Positions 1-5,686 of a DNA stretch of 11,517 nt are shown in pieces (within the stretch, counting starts at the first letter, position 1; every line of letters starts with the position of its first letter). A program made the translations under genes and the position numbers. This stretch comes from Candidatus Peribacteria bacterium. GTDB lineage: Bacteria; Patescibacteriota; Gracilibacteria; Peribacterales; Peribacteraceae. A model generated the notes under the pieces. The model was not told the origin of the DNA and made no database searches. It saw only the letters and a list, made by a program, of their open reading frames with translations. Where the stretch lies: positions 1-11,517 of the forward strand of contig CAINWJ010000130.1 in the NCBI GenBank assembly GCA_903854455.1. Reading direction: 5' to 3'.

Positions 1-4
1 ATTA

Positions 5-39
5 TTTGGGAATTGGACATTGGGCATTGGTCATTTTGC
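5..39. repeat. Heptamer word array, ATTGG-NC type
   Basis: Consecutive 7-nt units can be read here: TTTGGGA, ATTGGAC, ATTGGGC, ATTGGTC and ATTTTGC. The core ATTGG and final C stay fixed in the three central units while position 6 changes. The fourth unit contains TTGGTC, which is placed as a possible -35 element for the membrane protein that follows. It is one of several intergenic heptamer arrays in the window, each with a different word. Confidence 0.7.
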
Positions 40-56
40 CTCTCGTCTTCTATGAT
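27..56 (+). promoter_or_regulatory. Putative promoter of the 183-aa membrane protein, leaderless
   Basis: TTGGTC (27-32), an 18-nt spacer, then TATGAT (51-56), which matches five of six -10 consensus bases. The -10 ends 7 nt before the ATG at 64, so the predicted transcript starts at or next to the start codon. The sequence before the ATG is TCCCTCC, with no Shine-Dalgarno sequence. This is a reading by eye. Confidence 0.45.
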
Positions 57-63
57 TCCCTCC

Positions 64-615
64 ATGCCCATTGTCGCCTTAAGTTGGGATCTCGCCATCG
101 TGGTGTTCTTCGCGATTCTCATGAGTCTGGGATTCATCATCGGCAGGAACCAGACGATGAAAGTCATCATCGCGGCGTACATAGCTGTCATCGCTCTCTC
201 CGGAATCGGGAGTGTGCTGACCAGGCTGACTGGTGGAAGCCTCCAATCCATCGGTATTCCCATTGACCCCACACTGGTGTCACTCGGACAGATCTTCTTC
301 TTCCTGCTCTGTGTCATCGTCTTCGTGATAAAGAGCGGCATCGACATCTCACACAAGAAGGATGCCGGATCCATCATGATGATGATTTTCACCGGACTCC
401 TCGGCTTCAGTCTCGCCGGTCTCATCGCATCGACCATCCTTTCGTATGCGGCGGGCAACGATGTGCTGACGAGTGGTTTCCTCGCCACCATCGCCATCGG
501 TCCGCTCTTGAAACAAAGCACACTGGCTGAGCTGCTGATCGTCAATCAGGATCTGTGGTACGCGCTGCCCGCCTTCCTGATCGTGACAATGGGATTCGTC
601 CGAACAAGCGAATGA
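64..615 (+). CDS. Multi-pass membrane protein of unknown function
   Basis: A 183-residue protein dominated by hydrophobic segments, at about residues 7-27, 32-54, 70-92, 104-126 and a weaker one near 160-178, joined by short polar loops such as SGIDISHKKDAG. There is no signal peptide distinct from the first membrane span and no catalytic motif that I recognise. The arrangement of the first two spans, with GFIIGRN between them, is loosely like CvpA-type proteins, but too weak for a name. I chose the ATG at 64 because a good -10 hexamer lies 7 nt upstream. An ATG at 52 and a TTG at 13 are in frame, but the first overlaps that -10 and the second starts inside the heptamer array. It precedes a pilin gene by 100 nt on the same strand, so a link to a surface appendage is possible but only contextual. 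Confidence 0.75.
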   Translation: MPIVALSWDLAIVVFFAILMSLGFIIGRNQTMKVIIAAYIAVIALSGIGSVLTRLTGGSLQSIGIPIDPTLVSLGQIFFFLLCVIVFVIKSGIDISHKKDAGSIMMMIFTGLLGFSLAGLIASTILSYAAGNDVLTSGFLATIAIGPLLKQSTLAELLIVNQDLWYALPAFLIVTMGFVRTSE

Positions 616-631
616 TCATGCAACCGCTTTT

Positions 632-652
632 GCTGATCGCTGATCGCTATCA
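632..652. repeat. Short heptamer array, GCTGATC
   Basis: Two exact GCTGATC units and a third degenerate unit, GCTATCA, lie 16 nt after the stop codon of the membrane protein gene. It is the shortest of the heptamer arrays in the window, and on its own it would not be remarkable. Confidence 0.5.
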
Positions 653-662
653 CAAATTGCCC

Positions 663-691
663 TTGCGCAAGGAGAAAGCGGGCGTAATAAT
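663..691 (+). promoter_or_regulatory. Putative promoter of the pilin gene with overlapping palindrome
   Basis: TTGCGC (663-668), a 17-nt spacer and AATAAT (686-691, five of six consensus bases). Transcription would start near 698, giving a pyrimidine-rich leader of about 18 nt without a Shine-Dalgarno sequence. The -35 lies inside the perfect 12-bp palindrome CCTTGCGCAAGG (661-672), a possible operator. Confidence 0.5.
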
Positions 692-715
692 GCGCCTGTT
701 TCCTTCACCCCTCTT

Positions 716-1054
716 ATGAAGCATCTTCTTGCTCAAGTCTCCGGAGCCTTTGCGGCATCCCAGCTCTTCGTAGGCAAAGCTTTTGCCGCACTATCGAATC
801 CTGCTCCAATCCCAGGTCTTGCGACAGATGTGGATATCAAGACCGCAATCGTGACAATCATCACGAAAGTGCTGGATTTCATCCTAATCATTGCGGTGCT
901 CTACGTCATCATCGCCGGTATCCGTCTGATCATCTCCGGTGGAGACGAGGGAGAGAAGGACAAGGCGAAGACCACGATCATTTACGTCATCGCCGGTATC
1001 GTCATCGTGTTGTTCGCCCGGGTCATCGTGACCTTCGTCAACAACATGTTCTAA
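716..1054 (+). CDS. TrbC/VirB2-like (T4SS pilin family) small membrane protein
   Basis: A 112-residue protein with the layout of the TrbC/VirB2-type pilin-like proteins common in candidate-phyla genomes. An N-terminal signal region (about 1-24) ends in a plausible AFA cleavage site. A short Pro-rich linker (28-34) follows, then a first membrane span at about 48-73, a charged loop GGDEGEKDKAK (75-85) and a second span at about 86-107. The motif AGIRLIISGGDEGEKDKAK between the spans is the typical part of this family. It is probably inserted in the membrane or assembled on the surface. No VirB4, VirD4 or other secretion genes are in the window, so its role could be a structural or DNA-uptake pilus component, or something unrelated to conjugation. 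It has its own promoter and a strong terminator, so it is probably a single-gene unit. Confidence 0.8.
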   Translation: MKHLLAQVSGAFAASQLFVGKAFAALSNPAPIPGLATDVDIKTAIVTIITKVLDFILIIAVLYVIIAGIRLIISGGDEGEKDKAKTTIIYVIAGIVIVLFARVIVTFVNNMF

Positions 1055-1067
1055 TATTTGAATTCTG

Positions 1068-1104
1068 TCCCTCCTCCTGCGTACGCCGGGGGAGGGATTT
1101 TTTT
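1068..1104 (+). terminator. Rho-independent terminator of the pilin gene
   Basis: TCCCTCC (1068-1074) pairs with GGAGGGA (1091-1097). The stem extends inward through one G-U and two G-C pairs, and seven T residues follow (1098-1104). It begins 14 nt after the pilin stop codon. Confidence 0.9.
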
Positions 1105-1116
1105 AATTCTTACAAC

Positions 1117-1145
1117 GTAGAGACGCCCCGACGGGACGTCTCTAC
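1117..1145. repeat. GTAGAGACG hairpin element
   Basis: GTAGAGACG (1117-1125) pairs perfectly with CGTCTCTAC (1137-1145). Inside, CCC (1127-1129) pairs with GGG (1133-1135) after a single C/A mismatch, leaving a 3-nt loop. There is no T tract, and it lies between two proper terminators. I recall similar GTAGAGACG palindromes as dispersed elements in other bacteria, but cannot confirm that here. Confidence 0.7.
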
Positions 1146-1158
1146 CATGGAAATTGCC

Positions 1159-1186
1159 AAAAAATAAAGCCGAAAATTTTGCGGCT
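1159..1186 (-). terminator. Rho-independent terminator of the PRC-barrel gene
   Basis: Read on the minus strand, AGCCG (1186-1182) pairs with CGGCT (1172-1168) around a CAAAATTTT loop and is followed by a T-rich tract with six consecutive T residues (1164-1159). It lies 14 nt beyond the stop codon of the PRC-barrel gene. Confidence 0.75.
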
Positions 1187-1199
1187 CTCTGCATCGCGA

Positions 1200-1754
1200 T
1201 CATGTCGTTGGCATCACTTCCGGCACCGCAGGATCGAGCACATCAAGCGCAACATTTTTCGGCTCTACCTTCTTCACCTTGGTCGGACGAAGAGGATCAT
1301 TGACCCAGACTGCGTCCTTCGTGACCTCATAAATCTCCGTGACGGGAACAGGCTGTCGATAGAAGAAGAATTTCCGTGGAAAGAGCCACTCCAGCGTGAA
1401 GTGATGCGTGTTGAACTGAACATCCGCACACGTACCGAGTCGCATCTTGGTGCCACGCGTGAGAATAGACTGACCGAGAACAGTACGACCTCCCTCGAAG
1501 AATCGCTGCAGCCGGATGAGCTCGTCGGGCGGCGTCAGGCGATCGGCGTTCCGAATGTGTACCTGCATCCCCCAACCAACAATGTCACTCGTCTGGAGAA
1601 ACAATGCATCCCGGGAAAAGACCGCGGACACGAAAAACCCCTGGATGTTCCCGGTATCAGGATCGATCACGGGATCGTCGAGTGTCGCGACAGTATCCTG
1701 CGTTGCGTCATCGACGACTGGCATCCCCCGGCACATAGAGGCACGGATGTGCAT
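1200..1754 (-). CDS. PRC-barrel domain protein
   Basis: A 184-residue protein that appears to hold two PRC-barrel-like beta domains. In the first (about 1-85), MPVVDDATQDTVATLDDPV followed by DPDTGNIQGFFV (31-42) is the characteristic family pattern: a variable barrel strand, then a turn in which the protein describes its own D-P-D-T-G hairpin. The second (about 88-152) repeats the logic with GRTVLGQSIL at the start and PVPVTEIYEV near the end. The rest is a polar Pro- and Val-rich tail. There is no signal peptide or membrane span, so it should be cytoplasmic. PRC barrels occur in RNA-processing and photosynthetic proteins and as stand-alone adaptors; nothing here indicates the partner. The ATG at 1754 sits 6 nt after a -10-like TATACT, and the gene has its own terminator. 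A 198-codon open frame on the opposite strand is a shadow. Confidence 0.75.
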   Translation of the reverse strand: MHIRASMCRGMPVVDDATQDTVATLDDPVIDPDTGNIQGFFVSAVFSRDALFLQTSDIVGWGMQVHIRNADRLTPPDELIRLQRFFEGGRTVLGQSILTRGTKMRLGTCADVQFNTHHFTLEWLFPRKFFFYRQPVPVTEIYEVTKDAVWVNDPLRPTKVKKVEPKNVALDVLDPAVPEVMPTT

Positions 1755-1760
1755 GGGGGA

Positions 1761-1766
1761 AGTATA
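1761..1766 (-). promoter_or_regulatory. -10 element of the PRC-barrel gene, leaderless
   Basis: TATACT on the minus strand, 6 nt (TCCCCC) before the ATG. A -35 is not evident. The spacing puts the likely transcription start on the A of the ATG. Confidence 0.45.
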
Positions 1767-1789
1767 GAGGTGTAAAGGATTATCAGATA

Positions 1790-1878
1790 AGTATGCAGTA
1801 TCCAGTATTCAGTATGCAGTATCTTAACTACTGGTACGCATTCATACTGCATACTCCATACTCAATACTGAATACTCA
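1790..1878. repeat. Inverted pair of heptamer arrays, AGTAT-NN
   Basis: The left arm is five exact 7-nt units: AGTATGC, AGTATCC, AGTATTC, AGTATGC, AGTATCT (1790-1824). After a 19-nt spacer, the right arm is five units on the opposite strand: ATACTGC, ATACTCC, ATACTCA, ATACTGA, ATACTCA (1844-1878). Every unit keeps the AGTAT core, and only the last two positions change. The innermost 12 nt (1811-1822 and 1844-1855) are perfect complements and the rest is a close match, so a long imperfect cruciform could form. It fills the space between the divergent PRC-barrel and prs genes. Confidence 0.9.
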
Positions 1879-1910
1879 CTCAAAATAATCCCACCACTGC
1901 TCCAGCCTTG

Positions 1911-1919
1911 TGCTACACT
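1911..1919 (+). promoter_or_regulatory. Extended -10 element of prs, leaderless
   Basis: TGC followed directly by TACACT (1914-1919) is an extended -10. The ATG of prs follows 7 nt later (ATCCTCC). There is no -35 of note and no Shine-Dalgarno sequence; the bases before the start are CCTCC, the reverse of what ribosome binding would need. Confidence 0.5.
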
Positions 1920-1926
1920 ATCCTCC

Positions 1927-2856
1927 ATGCACCTCTTCTCCGGCTCCTCCCACCCAGTCCTCGCCAGCGCACTCGCCAAGGAACTCCAGTGCCCGCTGGG
2001 GAAAGTGTTGCTGAAACCGTTCAGCTGCGGAGAGCGCTACGTTCGCTACGAGGAAACGCTCCGGGGTAAGCACGTGTACATCCTGCAGACAGGATCACAG
2101 CGTCCCAACGAAGATCTGATCGAGCTCTTCCTCATGTGCCAGGCGGCTAAGCTCAGCTTCGCTGCGTCCGTGCACGTCATCATCCCCCACTTCCCGTACG
2201 CCAGACAGGATCGTGTTGCTGCTCCCCGTGAGCCCATTTCCGCCAAACTGATCGCGCACCTGCTAGAGGAATCCGGCGCAGATCACGTCATCACACTCGA
2301 TTTGCATTCGGATCAAGTACAAGGCTTCTTCTCGGTTCCCGTCGACGCGCTGGATGCCCGCCCCATCTTCGCATCCTACCTCTCGGCAAAGAAATTCAAG
2401 AATCCGGTCGTCGTCACTCCCGATACCGGAGGAACCAAGCGCGCCAAGAAAATGGCGGACATGATCGGGGCGGATCTGGCCATCATGCACAAGAGCCGTG
2501 CCGGACACCATCAGGCGGAGATTCTGGAAGTTGTCGGCAACATCGAAGGCAAGACCTGCATCATCTTCGACGACATGATCGATACCGGCTCGACGCTGGC
2601 TCCTGCACGAGAAGCATTGGTTAAGCGTGGAGCGCATCCGGACATCTACGCCGCAGTGACTCACGCCGTCTTCTCCGGAAAGGCAGTCGAAAACCTGACG
2701 AAGGCTCAGTTCAAGGAAATCATTGTCACAGATTCCATTCCGATGAACACGACCGCAATCCCGAACCTGAAAGTTCTGACGATCGCACCCCTCCTGGCAC
2801 AGGTTCTGCGACACGTGGAAAGTGGCAAGAGCGTGACGCAGATTTATAACAAATAA
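1927..2856 (+). CDS. prs: Ribose-phosphate pyrophosphokinase (PRPP synthetase)
   Basis: Makes phosphoribosyl pyrophosphate from ribose 5-phosphate and ATP, the entry point for purine, pyrimidine, NAD, histidine and tryptophan synthesis. At 309 residues it is of normal length. In order it has the N-terminal FSGSSHPVLA (4-13); HFPYARQDR (88-96), the ATP-binding segment normally YFGYARQDRK; DLHSDQVQGFF (125-135), the usual metal- and ribose-phosphate-binding signature; TPDTGGTKRA (164-173), normally S/TPDVGGVVRA; the catalytic loop with K189 and R191 (KSR where KRR is usual); and the PRPP loop DDMIDTGST (215-223). All key acidic and basic residues appear present, so it should be active, though several signature positions diverge from textbook sequences. 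Its stop codon is the first trinucleotide of a TAACTGT heptamer array. It converges on the SAM-hydrolysing enzyme with only 10 nt between stops and is not in an operon with it. Confidence 0.95.
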   Translation: MHLFSGSSHPVLASALAKELQCPLGKVLLKPFSCGERYVRYEETLRGKHVYILQTGSQRPNEDLIELFLMCQAAKLSFAASVHVIIPHFPYARQDRVAAPREPISAKLIAHLLEESGADHVITLDLHSDQVQGFFSVPVDALDARPIFASYLSAKKFKNPVVVTPDTGGTKRAKKMADMIGADLAIMHKSRAGHHQAEILEVVGNIEGKTCIIFDDMIDTGSTLAPAREALVKRGAHPDIYAAVTHAVFSGKAVENLTKAQFKEIIVTDSIPMNTTAIPNLKVLTIAPLLAQVLRHVESGKSVTQIYNK

Positions 2857-2895
2857 CTGTGAACAGTTAACTGTTAACTGTTAACTTATTACTTC
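2854..2895. repeat. Heptamer array TAACTGT overlapping two stop codons
   Basis: In steps of seven: TAACTGT, GAACAGT, TAACTGT, TAACTGT, TAACTTA, and a decayed TTACTTC. The first TAA is the prs stop (2854-2856). The TTA at 2867-2869 is the stop of the minus-strand neighbour, and the array encodes that protein's last residues (LTVNS). The core also forms a perfect 14-bp palindrome, AACAGTTAACTGTT (2862-2875). No T tract follows on either strand, so it is not a canonical terminator. Confidence 0.85.
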
Positions 2896-3688
2896 TCAAC
2901 TCAACCGCATCCCCCGGTTTCAACGAAAGAATCTGTAGGAAACTTCCCTGATTGACTGCAATTTCAATGCGCCCGAAATCATCGTCCATGATCACCGGTT
3001 GACCCACTTCGACCTCGCCAAACGTCCGTCGGTAAGGAAGATCAACGGTACGATCCCCGGCATTCAACTGAATCGTCTGACCGGTCTTCGCAAGCCGGTG
3101 CAACTCCTGATTCCGAATATTGAGAAATACGTTCCCGTAATGATTGGCATGAATAACCGTCGCTCGAATGACTCCGCGATCGTAGACTGCTTCGTTGTAT
3201 GGAGCTGGATGGAGCTCGGAAGAATCAATCAATGGACCGAAATCCGCAATCGAAAGACCATTGGACAGATGAGCCGCAGCGGGAGCAAAGACATCTCTTC
3301 CATGAAAAATAGCGGAAACGGGAAGCCGCATGTACCGGTCGTTTGTCAGAGCATGGACGCGAACAATACCACCGAGAAAGCTTGCTGCCGGTAACAAGAC
3401 TCCATTATCCGGACCGATGAGGTAGTCCCCTCTCTTGGTTTCGATCGCGATGGCATGACGATCTGTTCCGACACCAGGATCAACAACACAGATATGACAA
3501 CCAACCATCAACGATTCCACCGCTTCAAAGAGCCTGGCACCACCGAGAATATCAAAAGGCTCAATGTCATGCGCAAGATCGATTACGAGCGCCTCGGGAC
3601 AAATGCCAAGAATGACCGACTTCATGACGCCGATGCCTTTGTTACCCGAACCAAAGTCCGTGGAGAGACTGATAAATGGACGATTCAT
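2867..3688 (-). CDS. S-adenosyl-L-methionine hydroxide adenosyltransferase (DUF62 family)
   Basis: This 273-residue protein matches the DUF62/SAM-hydroxide adenosyltransferase family, whose members split SAM with a water-derived hydroxide into adenosine and methionine. Visible signatures are LSTDFG (8-13), VIDLAHDI (35-42), VVDPGVG (68-74), GPDNGVL (92-98) and FHGRDVFAPAAAHLSNG (128-144). Asp70, Arg77 and His129 have the spacing of the family's conserved Asp-Arg-His set. The C-terminal third (about 170-268) corresponds to the beta-barrel domain, with HANHYGNVFLNI and a late FLQILSLKPGDAVELRS. Its physiological role is unsettled in most bacteria; SAM turnover or methionine recovery fits. The last residues, after about ELRSNK, are encoded by the heptamer array, so the tail has probably been replaced. 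ATG 3688 is chosen because the family's N-terminal LSTDFG begins right after it. Confidence 0.93.
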   Translation of the reverse strand: MNRPFISLSTDFGSGNKGIGVMKSVILGICPEALVIDLAHDIEPFDILGGARLFEAVESLMVGCHICVVDPGVGTDRHAIAIETKRGDYLIGPDNGVLLPAASFLGGIVRVHALTNDRYMRLPVSAIFHGRDVFAPAAAHLSNGLSIADFGPLIDSSELHPAPYNEAVYDRGVIRATVIHANHYGNVFLNIRNQELHRLAKTGQTIQLNAGDRTVDLPYRRTFGEVEVGQPVIMDDDFGRIEIAVNQGSFLQILSLKPGDAVELRSNKLTVNS

Positions 3689-3694
3689 GGCGCA

Positions 3695-3719
3695 AGTATG
3701 GCGGAAGCGATCCTGTCAA
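3695..3719 (-). promoter_or_regulatory. Possible promoter of the SAM adenosyltransferase gene
   Basis: On the minus strand a perfect TTGACA (3719-3714) is followed after only 13 nt by CATACT (3700-3695), which ends 6 nt before the ATG. The -10-to-start spacing matches the leaderless pattern of its neighbours, but the spacer is too short for a normal sigma-70 promoter, so TTGACA may be coincidental. Confidence 0.35.
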
Positions 3720-3754
3720 CCAAGAGATCTCACCGATCAGACGATCATTTTTGC

Positions 3755-3807
3755 CTGATCCCTGATTACTGATTACTGATCCCCGACCCTCTCCCTGACC
3801 CTGATCA
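3755..3807. repeat. Heptamer array CTGAT-NN ending in a stop codon
   Basis: Units are CTGATCC, CTGATTA, CTGATTA, CTGATCC, CCGACCC, then a shortened TCTCC and CTGACC, and finally CTGATCA (3801-3807). The core CTGAT is fixed and the last two positions change. The final unit contains the TGA stop of the glycosyltransferase gene (3805-3807 read in reverse). The array lies in the 116-nt gap between two minus-strand genes. Confidence 0.8.
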
Positions 3808-5559
3808 CATCGCCATCACGATCCCGAAGATCAGCAGTGCCGCAGAGAAGGCGTAGAGTCCGACAAGCGTCTCGGCAAACGCACGGTAGAGACGGAAGCG
3901 GAAGAACCTCGTTCCCTCGACCATCAGAATCGTCATCGGAAGAGCGGCAACGGCAATGTACCGGAAGTTTTGAGAGGAAGGGTACGGACTCTGGAGACGG
4001 AAGAGTAGGAGACCGAATATCAATGTACTCAATGCAAGAACGTGTACCGAATCCCCTCTCCGGATCATCCGGATAGCACCAAGAAAACCGATCGGGATCA
4101 GGAGTATGCCAAAAACCAGGAGAATGGATGCCTCCGGACCGAAATCGGCGTACCCGAACTGCGACGTTAAGAAGAGTGCCTCAGGGAAATTCTGCGGAAG
4201 ATCCTGAGCGACTGCACGACGGCGGAGCACCTGTATCGGATTGAATACGGTCAGCTCATGGAGAGTGGGGCTGAGCAGAACCTTGGTATCCAGAAACGGC
4301 GCATTGGCGACTAACCCATAGTTAGGATCGGCGAAATGCCGCCAGCCAAGGAGTGGTGACACGACGATACCGGCGACGACTGTGGAGAGGATAACTGCCT
4401 GAATGCGGCGCTTCCAGGAATGATCGATCATGACAACCGCCAGTAGTACAGTGACCGGAATCCAGAGAATCGCATTCCCCTTCGTCAGCAACCCGATGCC
4501 GATGATCAGACCGGTAATGCCCCAATCGAAAAGGCGTCCGGAACGGATGGCATGGAGCAGCAAGAGGAACCACACGAAACCGAGGAATGTGAGGAGCACG
4601 TCATTATTTATCTGCGATGCCTGGAAGATCAGTGCCGGAAACGTGCAGAGAACGACAGTCGCAAGCATGGTACGCACATGGTCGGACCCGAAGATCTTCC
4701 GGACAACCGCGAAGCCGATCAGCAGCACCCCAACCGACAGCAGTACCGAGAGCTGCTGCACGAAGAGCAGTGCCAGCGGCAGCGCCAATCCGATCCGATC
4801 ACCAATCGCAAAGAGTGGTGCAGTCAGGAAGTAGTAGAGCGGCGCCTGATGCGCCTGCCAGGATGTGAGAGCAAGCGGGACAGTCCAATCGGCTGCCACG
4901 TGCTGAATATAGGCAACGTGCCCGAAAACATCGTGAGCATGCATGTAGTACGGCATGGAGAATGCGTACGCCACCCGCAGCAGAACACCACCGAGCAGGA
5001 GCATCCCAAGAACGCGCGTCATGCCCTGCGGGAACAGAATCCGGACCATGAACCGGTGCCAGAGCAGGATGATCGCAGCACAGGCGAAGAAGAACAGCCA
5101 CGGCAAGAGCGTGAGCCGTGACGGTTCCAGACCGAAGACGAAAGAGGGAACGTCATCCTGCACATGCATCGTGAGGTCGACGTGGTTCCAGCCCTGATGC
5201 AGCACCGAAGAAAGATCGAGCATGAACTGATCCTTGTCGAACGCGACACCGACACCGTTGATCGTGAGCGTATCCACCGGCGTGTGGTTCCGGTAGTACC
5301 GCATGAACGTGCGCGGCGACCATCGCGAAGGGATCAGGAGATCAAACGAAACGCGCAGCTGACCCGATTCCTTCGACAATTCCATGAGCGGCATATCGAA
5401 CGCTTCCGTGGAGCCGTTCGGATAGATCTTCACGGCATTGGCAGTGACAGGGCAGAACTGTGCGTAGATGCAGATGACAACGAGCAGTGCCGCCAGCGCC
5501 GCAATGCTGACAGAGCCGACAAGCAACGTACGCCGGAGGAGGGATTTGGGTGAAGTCAT
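3805..5559 (-). CDS. GT-C type membrane glycosyltransferase (ArnT/PMT-like) with N-terminal extracytoplasmic domain
   Basis: A 584-residue membrane protein. Span 1 lies at about 10-33. Residues 40-150 form a soluble, beta-rich region outside the membrane, with SFDLLIP, TLTINGVGVAF and GWNHVDLTMHVQD resembling strands of a jelly-roll carbohydrate-binding fold. About ten hydrophobic segments follow from 151. The acidic loop before the third span, HAHDVFGHVAYI (207-218), the HQAPLYYFLTAPLF segment (237-250) and SQINNDVLL (315-323) are the pattern of GT-C transferases that use polyprenyl-phosphate sugars, such as the ArnT/PMT (GT39, GT83) group. It probably moves a sugar from a lipid carrier to lipid, glycan or protein on the outer face of the membrane; donor and acceptor are unknown. 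It has its own extended -10 promoter, with a leader of about 14 nt. Opposite-strand open frames here are shadows. Confidence 0.8.
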   Translation of the reverse strand: MTSPKSLLRRTLLVGSVSIAALAALLVVICIYAQFCPVTANAVKIYPNGSTEAFDMPLMELSKESGQLRVSFDLLIPSRWSPRTFMRYYRNHTPVDTLTINGVGVAFDKDQFMLDLSSVLHQGWNHVDLTMHVQDDVPSFVFGLEPSRLTLLPWLFFFACAAIILLWHRFMVRILFPQGMTRVLGMLLLGGVLLRVAYAFSMPYYMHAHDVFGHVAYIQHVAADWTVPLALTSWQAHQAPLYYFLTAPLFAIGDRIGLALPLALLFVQQLSVLLSVGVLLIGFAVVRKIFGSDHVRTMLATVVLCTFPALIFQASQINNDVLLTFLGFVWFLLLLHAIRSGRLFDWGITGLIIGIGLLTKGNAILWIPVTVLLAVVMIDHSWKRRIQAVILSTVVAGIVVSPLLGWRHFADPNYGLVANAPFLDTKVLLSPTLHELTVFNPIQVLRRRAVAQDLPQNFPEALFLTSQFGYADFGPEASILLVFGILLIPIGFLGAIRMIRRGDSVHVLALSTLIFGLLLFRLQSPYPSSQNFRYIAVAALPMTILMVEGTRFFRFRLYRAFAETLVGLYAFSAALLIFGIVMAM

Positions 5560-5579
5560 GCACGGAAAACGCGGGAGTG

Positions 5580-5588
5580 ACTATAGCA
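5580..5588 (-). promoter_or_regulatory. Extended -10 promoter of the glycosyltransferase gene
   Basis: TGC immediately followed by TATAGT on the minus strand (5588-5580). The -10 ends 20 nt before the ATG, so unlike its neighbours this gene should have a short leader. No Shine-Dalgarno sequence is present. No convincing -35. Confidence 0.5.
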
Positions 5589-5607
5589 GATCAAGAAGCA
5601 GCTTGAC

Positions 5608-5625
5608 CGAATGCTCGAGCATTCG
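5608..5625. promoter_or_regulatory. 18-bp perfect palindrome, candidate operator
   Basis: CGAATGCTCGAGCATTCG is perfectly self-complementary. It begins where the -35 region of the minus-strand glycosyltransferase promoter would lie and sits about 60 nt before tRNA-Ile on the other strand. No T tract accompanies it, so a dimeric regulator site is more likely than a terminator. Confidence 0.5.
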
Positions 5626-5654
5626 TACTCTTTGTCAGCCGATGACGGTTTCAT

Positions 5655-5683
5655 TTGTCACCGGCAGTTGATCTTTCTGTGCT
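5655..5683 (+). promoter_or_regulatory. Weak candidate promoter for tRNA-Ile
   Basis: TTGTCA (5655-5660) is a good -35, but the hexamer 17 nt further on, TGTGCT (5678-5683), matches the -10 consensus poorly. TTTGTCA also occurs at 5631-5637. No better promoter is visible between the glycosyltransferase start and the tRNA. Confidence 0.2.
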
Positions 5684-5686
5684 CGT

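Noticed and set aside
616..715. Hairpin terminator after the first membrane protein (AAGCG and CGCTT near 606-630)
   Set aside because: The stem is 5 bp with a long loop and only a short T run; too weak to report.
1179..1775. 198-codon open frame opposite the PRC-barrel gene
   Set aside because: Arg/His-rich translation with no domain pattern; the minus strand has the recognisable PRC-barrel protein, a -10 and a terminator.
1790..1878. CRISPR array
   Set aside because: Units are 7 nt and adjacent; there are no 20-40-nt repeats separated by unique spacers and no cas genes.
2263..2814. 183-codon open frame opposite prs
   Set aside because: Fully contained in prs, which has all family motifs.
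1927..3688. Functional operon of prs and the SAM adenosyltransferase gene
   Set aside because: The genes converge on opposite strands, so they cannot be cotranscribed.
4552..5121. 189-codon open frame opposite the glycosyltransferase gene
   Set aside because: Highly charged Gln/Glu/Arg translation typical of an antisense shadow; the other strand encodes a clear multi-span membrane enzyme.
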